From Verrucomicrobiota bacterium (GTDB lineage: Bacteria > Verrucomicrobiota > Verrucomicrobiia > Opitutales > Opitutaceae): a DNA stretch of 36,203 nucleotides. The notes under the pieces were generated by a model. The model had not been told where the DNA came from, ran no database searches, and worked only from the letters and a program-made list of their open reading frames with translations. The translations under genes were made by a program, and so were the position numbers. How positions within the stretch are numbered: the stretch's first letter is position 1; each line of letters starts with the position of its first letter. The stretch lies in contig JAEZUE010000016.1 of the NCBI GenBank assembly GCA_023443455.1, forward strand, positions 1-36,203, given 5' to 3'. This document shows positions 9,381 to 16,467 of this stretch, one piece after another.

Positions 9381-10440
9381 GACGAGCCTCCGGGGTGACC
9401 ATGGTTGCGAAATCGGGGGAAACGAACGCCGGGTCGCCGAGCGCAATCTGCGCCGCGGTCAGCTGGAAGTCGTCGCTGTCGAGCACGCCGAACTGCCAGG
9501 AATCCTGCTCCGTCGGAAACGCCGAGCGCAGGATTTCCGTGAGCATCCAACGCATGTGCGGGCGATTGGTCGGCAGGTGGTCGGCCTCGATATAGCGCAT
9601 GACCACGTCGAGGGTCTCCTCCGGGTGCGCCTGCGCGTAGCGCCAGCCCTCGAGCGAAGCGCGGGCGAAGGCCCGGCACCGTGCGGGCTCGGCCCGCCAC
9701 AGCGCCTCGGAGGCGTAGAGCCCGTCCTCGGGCAGGACCATGCCGAAGCGCCACAGGTCGAACACAACGATGTCCTCGTCGCGCACGCCGTTCTGGAGGA
9801 GCCGGTCGTATTCGTTGTACCGCATCACCGCGCAGGCATCGACGCCGCGGTGCAGGAACAGCGAGAGACTGTAGTACTGCGGGAGGATCTCGGGCTGCAC
9901 GCCCTGCGCGGCGAAGAAGGCCCGGTAGGGCAGCCGCAGGTCGCCCTCCCAGAGGCTGGCCTTCAGGCCCGCGAGGTCGCGGGGTCCCGTGATCTCGCCG
10001 CCCGGCAGGCTCGGGGGGTGTTTCCAGGCCACGAGCGCGAAATTGCTGCGGTTGACCACCTGGGCGAGCAACACCAGTTCCCCACCCGCGGCGCGCCGCT
10101 CCATGGCCAGCGGAAGCATGGATACACAGAAGTCCGCCCGGCCGGCGGCGAGCTCGTCGAGCGGCGACACGTCGGGGCCGCCCCGGCGGATCTCCAGCTC
10201 GAGCCCCTCGTTCCGGTAGAAGCCCTGCTCGAGCGCCATGTAGTAGCCGGCGAACTGCGCCTGATGGTGCCACAACAGGACCAGCGAAAGCGGTCGCGAG
10301 GGCTCCGTCGCCACGGCGCACGCCCCGCCGAGACACACCAGGAGGAAACACGCGACCCGCCGCCGAAGCCGGCCTGCAAACACGGAGCCGTTGGGGACGC
10401 GACGGGGCGGGAGAAGCAGGGAAGGCATCGGGGTCTGCAT
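9367..10440 (-). CDS. NMT1/THI5-type solute-binding protein, first gene of the transporter/partner-switch operon
   Basis: 357 residues from ATG 10440, or 353 from ATG 10428; neither start has a clear Shine-Dalgarno. A signal peptide (RRRVACFLLVCLGGACAVAT) exports it. The mature N-terminus has the family's hallmark segment (LLWHHQAQFAGYYMALEQGF) followed by an NEGLELEIRRGG-type strand and an ELAAGRADFCVS segment, as in THI5/SsuA-type binding proteins. Such domains also serve as ligand sensors fused to kinases or phosphatases. Here the gene is separate but overlaps the sensor-phosphatase gene by 14 bases. No matching ssuBC/thiXY permease or ATPase lies nearby, so it may act as a periplasmic ligand carrier for the sensor instead of serving a transporter. 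Ligand unknown. Confidence 0.85.
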   Translation of the reverse strand: MQTPMPSLLLPPRRVPNGSVFAGRLRRRVACFLLVCLGGACAVATEPSRPLSLVLLWHHQAQFAGYYMALEQGFYRNEGLELEIRRGGPDVSPLDELAAGRADFCVSMLPLAMERRAAGGELVLLAQVVNRSNFALVAWKHPPSLPGGEITGPRDLAGLKASLWEGDLRLPYRAFFAAQGVQPEILPQYYSLSLFLHRGVDACAVMRYNEYDRLLQNGVRDEDIVVFDLWRFGMVLPEDGLYASEALWRAEPARCRAFARASLEGWRYAQAHPEETLDVVMRYIEADHLPTNRPHMRWMLTEILRSAFPTEQDSWQFGVLDSDDFQLTAAQIALGDPAFVSPDFATMVTPEARHGVR

Positions 10441-10448
10441 GGGAGGGG

Positions 10449-10467
10449 CCGGGCGCGACGCGCCCGG
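10449..10467. promoter_or_regulatory. Perfect GC palindrome just upstream of the six-gene operon
   Basis: CCGGGCGCGACGCGCCCGG is a 9-base inverted repeat around a single A. It lies 9-27 bases before the first start codon of the minus-strand operon and about 95 bases after the efflux-pump stop. It could be an operator, a hairpin over the translation start, or part of a terminator for the efflux gene, although no T-run follows. Only the symmetry is certain. Confidence 0.4.
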
Positions 10468-10561
10468 GACCCGGAAGGGAGGCGGCGCGTCGACGTTGTA
10501 TCGACACGTTACCGCTGCGCTTGAGCGCTTCGCCAGCCCCAACCTTCGCGTTCGCCGCCGC

Positions 10562-11794
10562 TCAGGCCGGCGCCACGCCGCGTCGTTTCACACCGACCAG
10601 ATACACTCCGAACGCCACGCCACCGGCCGCGAGCATCGCCAGCATGCCCAGCGAGAGGTTCAGCGCCGTGCCCCAGAGCAACGGCGCCAGCACGGCCGTG
10701 ACCACGGCGTTGCCCGCGCTCTGCATGAAACCCTGACACGACGACGCCAGCCCGCGCCGTTGCGGAAACAGGTCGAGCGCCATCAGCGTGAGGCTCGGCA
10801 TCGCAAGCGCGCTCCCGAGCACGTAGAGGACCAGCGGCAGGATGCTCCACGGCAAAGCCGGCGCGCGCCACCAGTGCAACGCGGCGTTGGCCAGCGCCGC
10901 CGTACCCATGAAACAATACGCGAGCAGCACCGTGCGCCGGTTGCTCAGGTGCCCGGCCAGCCGCCCCGAGAGCCACGTGCCGACGAGCATGCCGCAGGTG
11001 ATCGGCCCGAACAGCCAGTAGAACTCCGTCTCCCCCACCCCGAGCAGCCGGATCAGGAACGCCGGCGCCGACACGATGTAGATGAAGACCGCGGAGAACG
11101 TGAGCGTGACCGCCACCACCAGCGCCACGAACGGGCCCGAGCGCAGCACCTCGCCATAACCGCGCAGCAACGACCGCGCCTCGAGCGGATGCCGCCGCTC
11201 CGCCGGCAACGTCTCCGGCAGATTCCGCCAGCACCCGAACCCCAGCACCGCCGTGTAAAGCGCGATGAAGGCGAACACCGACCGCCAGCCGAACCACACG
11301 TGCAGCCAACCGCCGACCACCGGCCCGATCGCGGGCGCCACCGCAAACATCACCGCGACCATGCTCATGAGCCGCCGCGCCTCCGCGCCGTCGACCACAT
11401 CGCGCACGATCGCCCGCCCGATGATCATGCCGGCGCCCGCCGTCATGCCCTGCATCGCCCGGAAAAAGATCAACGCCCCGATGCTCCACGAGAACATGCA
11501 CCCGAGCGACGCGAGGAAGAACAGCGCCAGCATCGCCAACACCACCCGACGCCGCCCCAGCGCATCCGAGATCGCGCCCTGCCACAACGTCATCGCGGCG
11601 AACGGCACCATGTACGCGGTCAGCGTCTGTTGCACCACGACCAGTTCCACCCCGAAACGGTGCCCGATTTCCTGGAACGACGGCAGGTAGGTGTCGGTCG
11701 CGAAGGGGCCGATCGCCGCCAAGCCCGCGAGGAGGATCGCCAAACCGCGATGGCTGCTCGCGGAGGCGGACGAAGTGGAGGCGGTGGCATTCAA
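10562..11794 (-). CDS. Bcr/CflA-type MFS multidrug efflux transporter
   Basis: 410 residues with twelve hydrophobic segments. The start of TM1 (LLAGLAAIGPFATDTYLPSF) and the cytoplasmic loop QGAISDALGRRRV are characteristic of the Bcr/CflA drug:proton antiporter family, as is the R-AMQG-TAGAGMIIGRAIVRD segment in TM4-TM5. It would export small amphipathic drugs using the proton gradient. The frame has no ATG or GTG; TTG at 11794 is the only initiator before an in-frame stop upstream, so the start is fairly secure but weak. It is divergent from the copper-uptake genes and separated from the next minus-strand gene by 121 bases. Involvement with that operon is not evident. Confidence 0.88.
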   Translation of the reverse strand: MNATASTSSASASSHRGLAILLAGLAAIGPFATDTYLPSFQEIGHRFGVELVVVQQTLTAYMVPFAAMTLWQGAISDALGRRRVVLAMLALFFLASLGCMFSWSIGALIFFRAMQGMTAGAGMIIGRAIVRDVVDGAEARRLMSMVAVMFAVAPAIGPVVGGWLHVWFGWRSVFAFIALYTAVLGFGCWRNLPETLPAERRHPLEARSLLRGYGEVLRSGPFVALVVAVTLTFSAVFIYIVSAPAFLIRLLGVGETEFYWLFGPITCGMLVGTWLSGRLAGHLSNRRTVLLAYCFMGTAALANAALHWWRAPALPWSILPLVLYVLGSALAMPSLTLMALDLFPQRRGLASSCQGFMQSAGNAVVTAVLAPLLWGTALNLSLGMLAMLAAGGVAFGVYLVGVKRRGVAPA

Positions 11795-11938
11795 GCCCGC
11801 CCATCGATCGCGCTATACCCCGCCGGCGCAAGCGCAGATCCGGCACCACGCCGCCATCGGTCGGTTCCTCGTCGTCGGACCGTTCGCCTCCACGCTTGTA
11901 TCGCGCACGAACGCATTTCATACCGGCCGCACTCACCC
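11795..11938. promoter_or_regulatory. Divergent intergenic region between efflux pump and copper-uptake genes
   Basis: These 144 bases must carry the promoter of the minus-strand MFS gene and probably that of the plus-strand CxxC protein gene. A TATAGC box on the minus strand (about 11813-11818) is the only AT-rich core I see, and no good -35 partner is evident. No clear operator palindrome was found. Confidence 0.3.
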
Positions 11939-12358
11939 GTGCGTCCTGCTGCCCGCAACGCCCGCACCGTCCGTACCCGGATCGCCCATCTCGGCCTCGT
12001 GCTCGCGTGGCTGCTGGCCACCGGCATGCACCTCGACGTGCTGCAACTCTACGCGTGGACCTCGATGGGCTTCCGCTTCGCGCAGACGGAAGGCGCCGCG
12101 CAGGCCGTGGTCTCGACCTTCAAAGAGGAGCGCATGTGCCACCTCTGCCACGCCGTTCAGGCCGCCCGGAAACAGGAGCGCAAGGACCCGGCCGTCGCGC
12201 CTGACCAGAGCAGACCCGACCTCGTCTTCCTCGCGGTCGCCACGGTGACCTTGGCACCACCGGCCAACCCGACCTGGCGTTGGTCCAGCGCGACCACGCC
12301 GGAAATCGACCGGCCTCGCCCGCCCCTGCCGCCGCCGCGAGACCACGCGTTCGCCTGA
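11939..12358 (+). CDS. Small membrane-anchored CxxC protein upstream of the copper receptor (DUF2946-like?)
   Basis: 139 residues from GTG 11939. After a basic N-terminus there is one hydrophobic helix (HLGLVLAWLLATGMHLDVLQ), then an extracytoplasmic part with the motif CHLCHAVQ and a Pro/Arg-rich tail. No ATG fits before the helix; the frame remains open upstream only as antisense of the efflux gene. It lies 179 bases before a TonB-dependent copper receptor on the same strand. Small proteins of the DUF2946 type with Cys/His motifs accompany OprC/NosA-like receptors in proteobacteria, and this protein has the same size, topology and position, so a role in copper binding or uptake is plausible. 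Assignment to the Pfam family is not certain. Confidence 0.62.
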   Translation: MRPAARNARTVRTRIAHLGLVLAWLLATGMHLDVLQLYAWTSMGFRFAQTEGAAQAVVSTFKEERMCHLCHAVQAARKQERKDPAVAPDQSRPDLVFLAVATVTLAPPANPTWRWSSATTPEIDRPRPPLPPPRDHAFA

Positions 12359-12381
12359 ACTGCGCCCAAGCCATCCCGTAG

Positions 12382-12402
12382 CGAAAGCCACCAAGGCTTT
12401 CG
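12382..12402. repeat. Hairpin in the gap between the CxxC protein and TonB receptor genes
   Basis: CGAAAGCC, a five-base loop and GGCTTTCG form a perfect 8-base-pair stem 24 bases after the stop of the small gene. No T-run follows, so it is a repeat or attenuator-like hairpin and not a standard terminator. Confidence 0.4.
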
Positions 12403-12448
12403 GCCGGCAACCCCCAACCCCATCGCCACACGCGATGCGGCGCCATTC

Positions 12449-12482
12449 GGTCCGGACACAAGGTCCGACCCTACCGCAGGCG
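12449..12482. repeat. Short dispersed repeat (GGTCCGGAC...GGTCCGACC...ACCGCAGGCG)
   Basis: The same modules occur at 29009-29063 with a longer hairpin insert, and a partial match to the tail (TACCGCAGGCG) is at about 22186-22197. It lies in the leader of the copper receptor gene. Probably a dispersed intergenic repeat of this genome. Confidence 0.5.
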
Positions 12483-12537
12483 TGCCCGACACCGCCGACC
12501 TCATGGCATCTACCCGACACCCAACCTTTCCACACCC

Positions 12538-14610
12538 ATGTTCCGCCCTTTCCGCCTTTCCATCGGCTCCGCCGCTCTCGTTCTCACCGCTGCCGGCCTC
12601 GGCGCCGCAGCCGCTCCCGCCGCCGACGAGCCGACCAAGCTCGATCCGTTCGTCGTCACCGCCAAACCCGACGACTCCCCGTTGCTGGTCGTATCCGACC
12701 CGAAGGCACCCGCCCAGCCGCTCCCGGCCCACGACGGTGCCGACGTGCTCAAGGCCGTGCCCGGCTTCTCCGTGATCCGCAAGGGCGGGGTCGATGGCGA
12801 TCCCGTCTTCCGCGGCATGGCCGGCTCGCGCGTGGTCGTCGCCCTCGACGGTCAATGCGTGCTCGGCGGCTGCGGCAACCGCATGGACCCGCCCACTGCG
12901 TACGCGTATCCCGGCGCCTACGACCGCGTGACCATCGTGAAGGGCCCGCAGACCGTGCTCCACGGCCCGGGCAACTCCGCCGCCCTGGTCCTCTTCGAGA
13001 CCGACCCGCTGCACTACACCACGCCCACCGCCGAGCTCGCCTCCTCGCTCACCGCCGGCAGCGCCGGCCGCTTCGACGCCGCCCTCGACGCCCGCGCCGG
13101 CCGGGCCGAAGGCTATGCCCGCGTCACCGGCACCCACACCCGGGCCGACGACTACAAGGACGGCGACGGCCGCGACGTGCACTCCGCCTACGAGCGCTGG
13201 AGCACCAACGCCGCGCTCGCCTGGACGCCCGCCGAGCACACCCGTATCGAACTCTCCGGCGCACGCAGCGACGGCGAAGCCGCCTACGCCGACCGCGCAA
13301 TGGACGGCGTGAAGTTCGACCGCGAGAACCTCGGCCTCCGCCTCCAGCGCGACGCCATCTCCGACCTCGTGCGCAGCATCGAGGTCCAGCTCGGCTACAA
13401 CTACGTCGACCACGTGATGGACAACTACAGCCTGCGGACCTTCGTGCCGTCGATGATGATGCCCGCACCCGCCGTCTCCAACCCCGACCGCCGTACGCTC
13501 GGCGGCAAGGCGCTCGTGCGTCTCGCCCCGGCCGGGAACACCACGCTGGCCCTCGGCTTCGACCACCAGGAGAACCGCCACAGCGTGCGCAGCACGGGCA
13601 ACCAGACCGCGATGCCGTTCGAGGCGAAGCCGCGCAACCGCGACGCCGACTTCTCGCAAACGGGCGCCTTCGGCGAAGTGACACAAAAGATTGGCGACGC
13701 CCACCGGCTCGTGGGCGGCCTCCGCCTCGACCGCTGGCGCGCGACTGACCGGCGCAACGCCGTGGCGCTCGGCATGATGGGCTCGGTTGCCAACCCCACC
13801 GCTGGCCAACACCGCGGCACCACCCTGCCCGGCGGGTTCCTCCGCTACGAGCGCGATCTCTACGCGGTGCCCGGAACGGTGTACGTCGGCCTCGGCCGCA
13901 CCGAGCGCTTCCCCGACTACTGGGAGGCGATCAAGAACGAGAGCGCGACCGGCGCGAGCGCGTTCCGCTCGCCGACCGAGAAGACCACGCAGCTCGACAC
14001 CGGCCTCGGCCTGCGCACCGAAAAGTGGGGCTTCAACGCCTCGCTCTTCGCCAACCGCATCGACGACTTCCTGCTCGTGCAGAGCGGATACACGAAGCCC
14101 ACGATGACCGGCACGCGCCTCGCCACGATCACGCGCGCGATCGACGCCGAAACCTGGGGCGGCGAGCTCTCCGCCAACTATCGTTTCACCGAACACTGGC
14201 GCGCCGACGCCACCCTCGCCTGCACCCGCGACCGGAACGTCACCGACCACCGCCCGCTCGCGCAGATCCCGCCGCTGGAGGGCCGGCTCGCACTCGCCTA
14301 CACCCAATCGAGCTGGTCGGCCGGCGCGTTGCTCCGCGCCGTCGCCCGGCAGGACCGGGTCGCCATCGGCCAGGGCAACATCGTCGGCCAGGACCTCGGC
14401 GCCACGCCGGGCTTCGCGGTGGTCTCGCTCAACGCGAGCTGGCGTTTCCGCCCGTGGGGCCGCGTCTCGGCCGGCGTCGACAACCTGCTCGACAAGACCT
14501 ACGCCGAGCACATCAGCCGCTCGGGCGCGGCGGTCTCCGGGTACGAGCAGACCACGCGTATCAACGAACCCGGACGCACGCTCTGGCTGCGGCTCGACAC
14601 GAGCTTCTGA
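12538..14610 (+). CDS. TonB-dependent copper receptor (OprC/NosA type)
   Basis: 690 residues, an outer-membrane beta-barrel that would take up copper with energy from TonB. A signal peptide covers about residues 1-28. A TonB-box-like stretch (DPFVVTA) follows, then the plug with GADVLKAVPGFSVIRKGG, DPVFRGM and the diagnostic GGCGNRMDPPTAYAYPGAYD segment that defines the TonB-copper subfamily, then VTIVKGPQTVLHGPG. The barrel ends with the expected LWLRLDTSF (terminal Phe). Length matches the family (about 650-720). ATG 12538 directly precedes the signal peptide. The CxxC protein upstream probably belongs to the same uptake function. No copper regulator is visible nearby. The subfamily call rests on the GGC.NRMDPPT signature, which is strong. 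Confidence 0.93.
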   Translation: MFRPFRLSIGSAALVLTAAGLGAAAAPAADEPTKLDPFVVTAKPDDSPLLVVSDPKAPAQPLPAHDGADVLKAVPGFSVIRKGGVDGDPVFRGMAGSRVVVALDGQCVLGGCGNRMDPPTAYAYPGAYDRVTIVKGPQTVLHGPGNSAALVLFETDPLHYTTPTAELASSLTAGSAGRFDAALDARAGRAEGYARVTGTHTRADDYKDGDGRDVHSAYERWSTNAALAWTPAEHTRIELSGARSDGEAAYADRAMDGVKFDRENLGLRLQRDAISDLVRSIEVQLGYNYVDHVMDNYSLRTFVPSMMMPAPAVSNPDRRTLGGKALVRLAPAGNTTLALGFDHQENRHSVRSTGNQTAMPFEAKPRNRDADFSQTGAFGEVTQKIGDAHRLVGGLRLDRWRATDRRNAVALGMMGSVANPTAGQHRGTTLPGGFLRYERDLYAVPGTVYVGLGRTERFPDYWEAIKNESATGASAFRSPTEKTTQLDTGLGLRTEKWGFNASLFANRIDDFLLVQSGYTKPTMTGTRLATITRAIDAETWGGELSANYRFTEHWRADATLACTRDRNVTDHRPLAQIPPLEGRLALAYTQSSWSAGALLRAVARQDRVAIGQGNIVGQDLGATPGFAVVSLNASWRFRPWGRVSAGVDNLLDKTYAEHISRSGAAVSGYEQTTRINEPGRTLWLRLDTSF

Positions 14611-14618
14611 GCCAGCGT

Positions 14619-14701
14619 GTAGGAGCGTGCTTGCAGGCGATTCCGGGTTCGAAAACCAAGAGCCACCGCGCGCCCAACATCGCGTGCAAGCACGCTCCTA
14701 C
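14619..14701. repeat. REP-like palindromic element, copy 1
   Basis: Two 23-base arms (14619-14641 and 14679-14701) begin with GTAGGAGCGTGCTTGCAGG and its inverse; they pair with one mismatch around a 37-base centre. Copies with the same arms are at 28848-28919 and 35665-35740, and a half copy is at 14722-14744. It starts 8 bases after the copper receptor stop, where it could also act as a 3' stabilising hairpin. Confidence 0.85.
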
Positions 14702-14721
14702 TCCCGGCCCATCTGCCCATC

Positions 14722-14744
14722 GTAGGAGCCTGCTTGCAGGCGAT
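14722..14744. repeat. Solitary half of the REP-like element
   Basis: GTAGGAGCCTGCTTGCAGG followed by CGAT matches the left arm of the complete elements, but no right arm follows within 200 bases. It is probably a decayed copy. Confidence 0.75.
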
Positions 14745-14940
14745 TTTCCGCCAGCCGCAGCCGTGCGAAAGAGCACGCCTGCGCTAGGGTCGGCGTTTGC
14801 CGCCACACCGCAACGGCCACGATCCCGCCCGCAAGCCCCCGGAAACAGTGGACGCACCAATGAATGCCTTTTGCTCCTGTTGATCATAGGCTTACGCATC
14901 TTCCGCCCGTCCATTCCACCCCTAAATCACAGCGCTCCGC

Positions 14941-15028
14941 TTTCAATCAGACTGCCACTCGCTTTCAATTGGCCAGCTTTAGCCTTTCAATTGGACGGCG
15001 TTTGACTTTCAATTGGCCAGCCAACCAC
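14941..15028. repeat. Four direct repeats with exact 22-base period upstream of the AAA ATPase
   Basis: TTTCAATTGG recurs at 14963, 14985 and 15007, and a degenerate copy (TTTCAATCAG) is at 14941. Every interval is exactly 22 bases, about two helical turns. Parts of the spacers are shared (GGCCAGC in units 2 and 4). The last unit ends 20 bases before the ATG at 15049. The spacing on one DNA face suggests a protein-binding array, for example an autoregulatory operator; tandem duplication without function is the alternative. Confidence 0.75.
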
Positions 15029-15048
15029 TCACGCCCGCCTCATCCACC

Positions 15049-16269
15049 ATGTACCCTCGTTGGATTGAAAAACGCATCCAGGAAGAACTAGCGGATACCC
15101 GCGTGGTGTTGCTGGCCGGTCCACGCCAATCAGGGAAGACGACGTTGGCCAAGAAGGTTGCAGCTGAGCATTCGGCATTTCTCACGCTCGACGATTCCAC
15201 CGTCCTGAATGCCGCCAAGAGCGACCCCGTCGGCTTCATCCGCGGTCTGGACCGGGCGACCATCGACGAGGTCCAACGGGCGCCGGAACTGATTCTCGCC
15301 ATCAAGCGCGCGGTCGACGACGACCCGCGTCCCGGACGGTTTCTGCTCACCGGCTCGGCCAATCTCCTGGCCGTTCCGCGAGTCGCGGACTCGTTGGCCG
15401 GCCGAATGGCGATCGTAGACCTGCTGCCTCTGTCTGTATCCGAGATCCAGCGCCAGGAATCGCATTTCCTCGCGAGCATCTTCGACGGGCGCCCCCCTGC
15501 GCCCGGAAACACGATCTCGGGCGCCGACCTGCTCTCGAGGGTGCTTGCCGGCGGCTACCCGGAAGTGCTTCAGCGCAGTACGTGGCCCCGGCAACGTGCC
15601 TGGTGTGTCGACTACGTGCGCGCGATCATCGAGCGCGATGTCCGCGATCTCGCCCAGATCGAGAAAGCGCAGCAGTTGCCCCAACTGCTGCGCGTGTTGG
15701 CCCAGCATTCCGGCCAACTCGTGAACTACTCCGGACTCGGCGCGCCGCTCGGGCTCACCCACGTGACCACCCAGAAGTACGCGGCGCTGTTCGAGCGACT
15801 CTTCCTCACCCGACTGCTGCCGCCGTGGGCCAACAACGATCTCACGCGGCTGATCAAGACCCCGAAGCTCCATTTCCTGGATTCCGGCCTACTGGCGGCC
15901 CTGCGGGAGCTGTCGCCGCAGCGTCTTGCCACCGAGCGGGGCGCCTTCGGTGCGCTGCTGGAGACGTTTGTCTTCTCCGAGGTGCTCAAGCTCGCGAGCT
16001 GGAGCGGCCAGCCCTTCGCCTTCGCCCACTACCGCGACAAGGAACAGAACGAGGTCGACCTCGTCATCGAGGACCAGAACCGCAGGCTTGTCGGCCTCGA
16101 AGTGAAGGCCGCCGCCACCGTCACCGCGGCCGACTTCAACGGACTGCGAAAACTCGCGGCCGCCGCCGGCCCCCGCTTCACCCTCGGGCTGGTGCTCTAC
16201 GACGGCGACACGGTCGTCCCGTTCGGCCCCAAGCTCTTCGCCGCGCCGGTTTCCGGTCTCTGGGCGTAG
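15049..16269 (+). CDS. AAA family ATPase with DUF4143 domain
   Basis: 406 residues. The N-terminal ATPase (AAA_14) shows Walker A GPRQSGKTTL (24-33) and a Walker B-like TIDEVQRAPEL. The C-terminal DUF4143 part carries a PD-(D/E)xK nuclease-like core, NEVDLVIE...GLEVKAA, near the end. Such ATPases are widespread in mobile and defence-associated gene pools of bacteria and archaea; their cellular role is poorly defined. ATG 15049 is preferred over an in-frame TTG at 15013, which lies inside the 22-base repeat array. No partner gene is adjacent, so it appears monocistronic behind its repeat array. Function beyond nucleotide binding and a possible nuclease-like fold is not inferable. Confidence 0.9.
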   Translation: MYPRWIEKRIQEELADTRVVLLAGPRQSGKTTLAKKVAAEHSAFLTLDDSTVLNAAKSDPVGFIRGLDRATIDEVQRAPELILAIKRAVDDDPRPGRFLLTGSANLLAVPRVADSLAGRMAIVDLLPLSVSEIQRQESHFLASIFDGRPPAPGNTISGADLLSRVLAGGYPEVLQRSTWPRQRAWCVDYVRAIIERDVRDLAQIEKAQQLPQLLRVLAQHSGQLVNYSGLGAPLGLTHVTTQKYAALFERLFLTRLLPPWANNDLTRLIKTPKLHFLDSGLLAALRELSPQRLATERGAFGALLETFVFSEVLKLASWSGQPFAFAHYRDKEQNEVDLVIEDQNRRLVGLEVKAAATVTAADFNGLRKLAAAAGPRFTLGLVLYDGDTVVPFGPKLFAAPVSGLWA

Positions 16270-16390
16270 GCGGACCAGCAAGAGCACCTCGCACCCGCCC
16301 GAAAAAATGGGGGGGGGGAATCCGACGGAGCGCCGGCGTCACGCCCACCTGTCGGGGAAACTCCGATCCGGCATCCGGGGTCCTCCCCGA

Positions 16391-16418
16391 TTGTTTGTAA
16401 CCGAGTCAACGTTACAAT
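16391..16418 (+). promoter_or_regulatory. Candidate promoter of the PEP-CTERM gene
   Basis: TTGTTT (16391-16396) and TACAAT (16413-16418) are separated by 16 bases, about 50 bases before the ATG at 16468. Two interlocking inverted repeats overlap it: GTAAC/GTTAC (16397-16415) and GTCAA/TTGAC (16405-16422), which could be an operator. This is the most promoter-like sequence in the window, but the assignment rests on pattern alone. Confidence 0.45.
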
Positions 16419-16467
16419 TGACGCGTATCCCGTTGGCCGCACCGCCCCAACAACAACACCACACAAA

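Larger units (their letters stand above)
14611..15048. other. Gene-free repeat-rich region upstream of the AAA ATPase
   Basis: No gene is visible in these 438 bases. The region holds a complete palindromic element (14619-14701), a solitary half-element (14722-14744) and four 22-base direct repeats (14941-15028) that run up to the AAA ATPase start. Between them (14745-14940) I see nothing recognisable. Confidence 0.6.

Noticed and set aside
2784..9398. Plus-strand open frame of 2204 codons
   Set aside because: It is antisense to the phosphatase, the quadruple binding protein and the STAS gene, is full of Arg/Gly/Glu/His typical of reverse frames of GC-rich genes, and contains no recognisable domain.
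10391..11938. Long N-terminal extension of the CxxC protein frame
   Set aside because: This part is antisense to the efflux transporter and reads as Arg/His/Pro-rich noise; only the part from GTG 11939 has protein-like features.
15013..15048. TTG start adding 12 residues to the AAA ATPase
   Set aside because: The codon lies inside the 22-base repeat array and the extension has no homologous look; ATG 15049 begins at the usual position for the family.
16309..16318. Run of ten G residues after the AAA ATPase gene as a regulatory or phase-variation tract
   Set aside because: It lies between genes, about 70 bases before the promoter candidate, and is not within a reading frame or promoter spacer; it may also vary through sequencing error.
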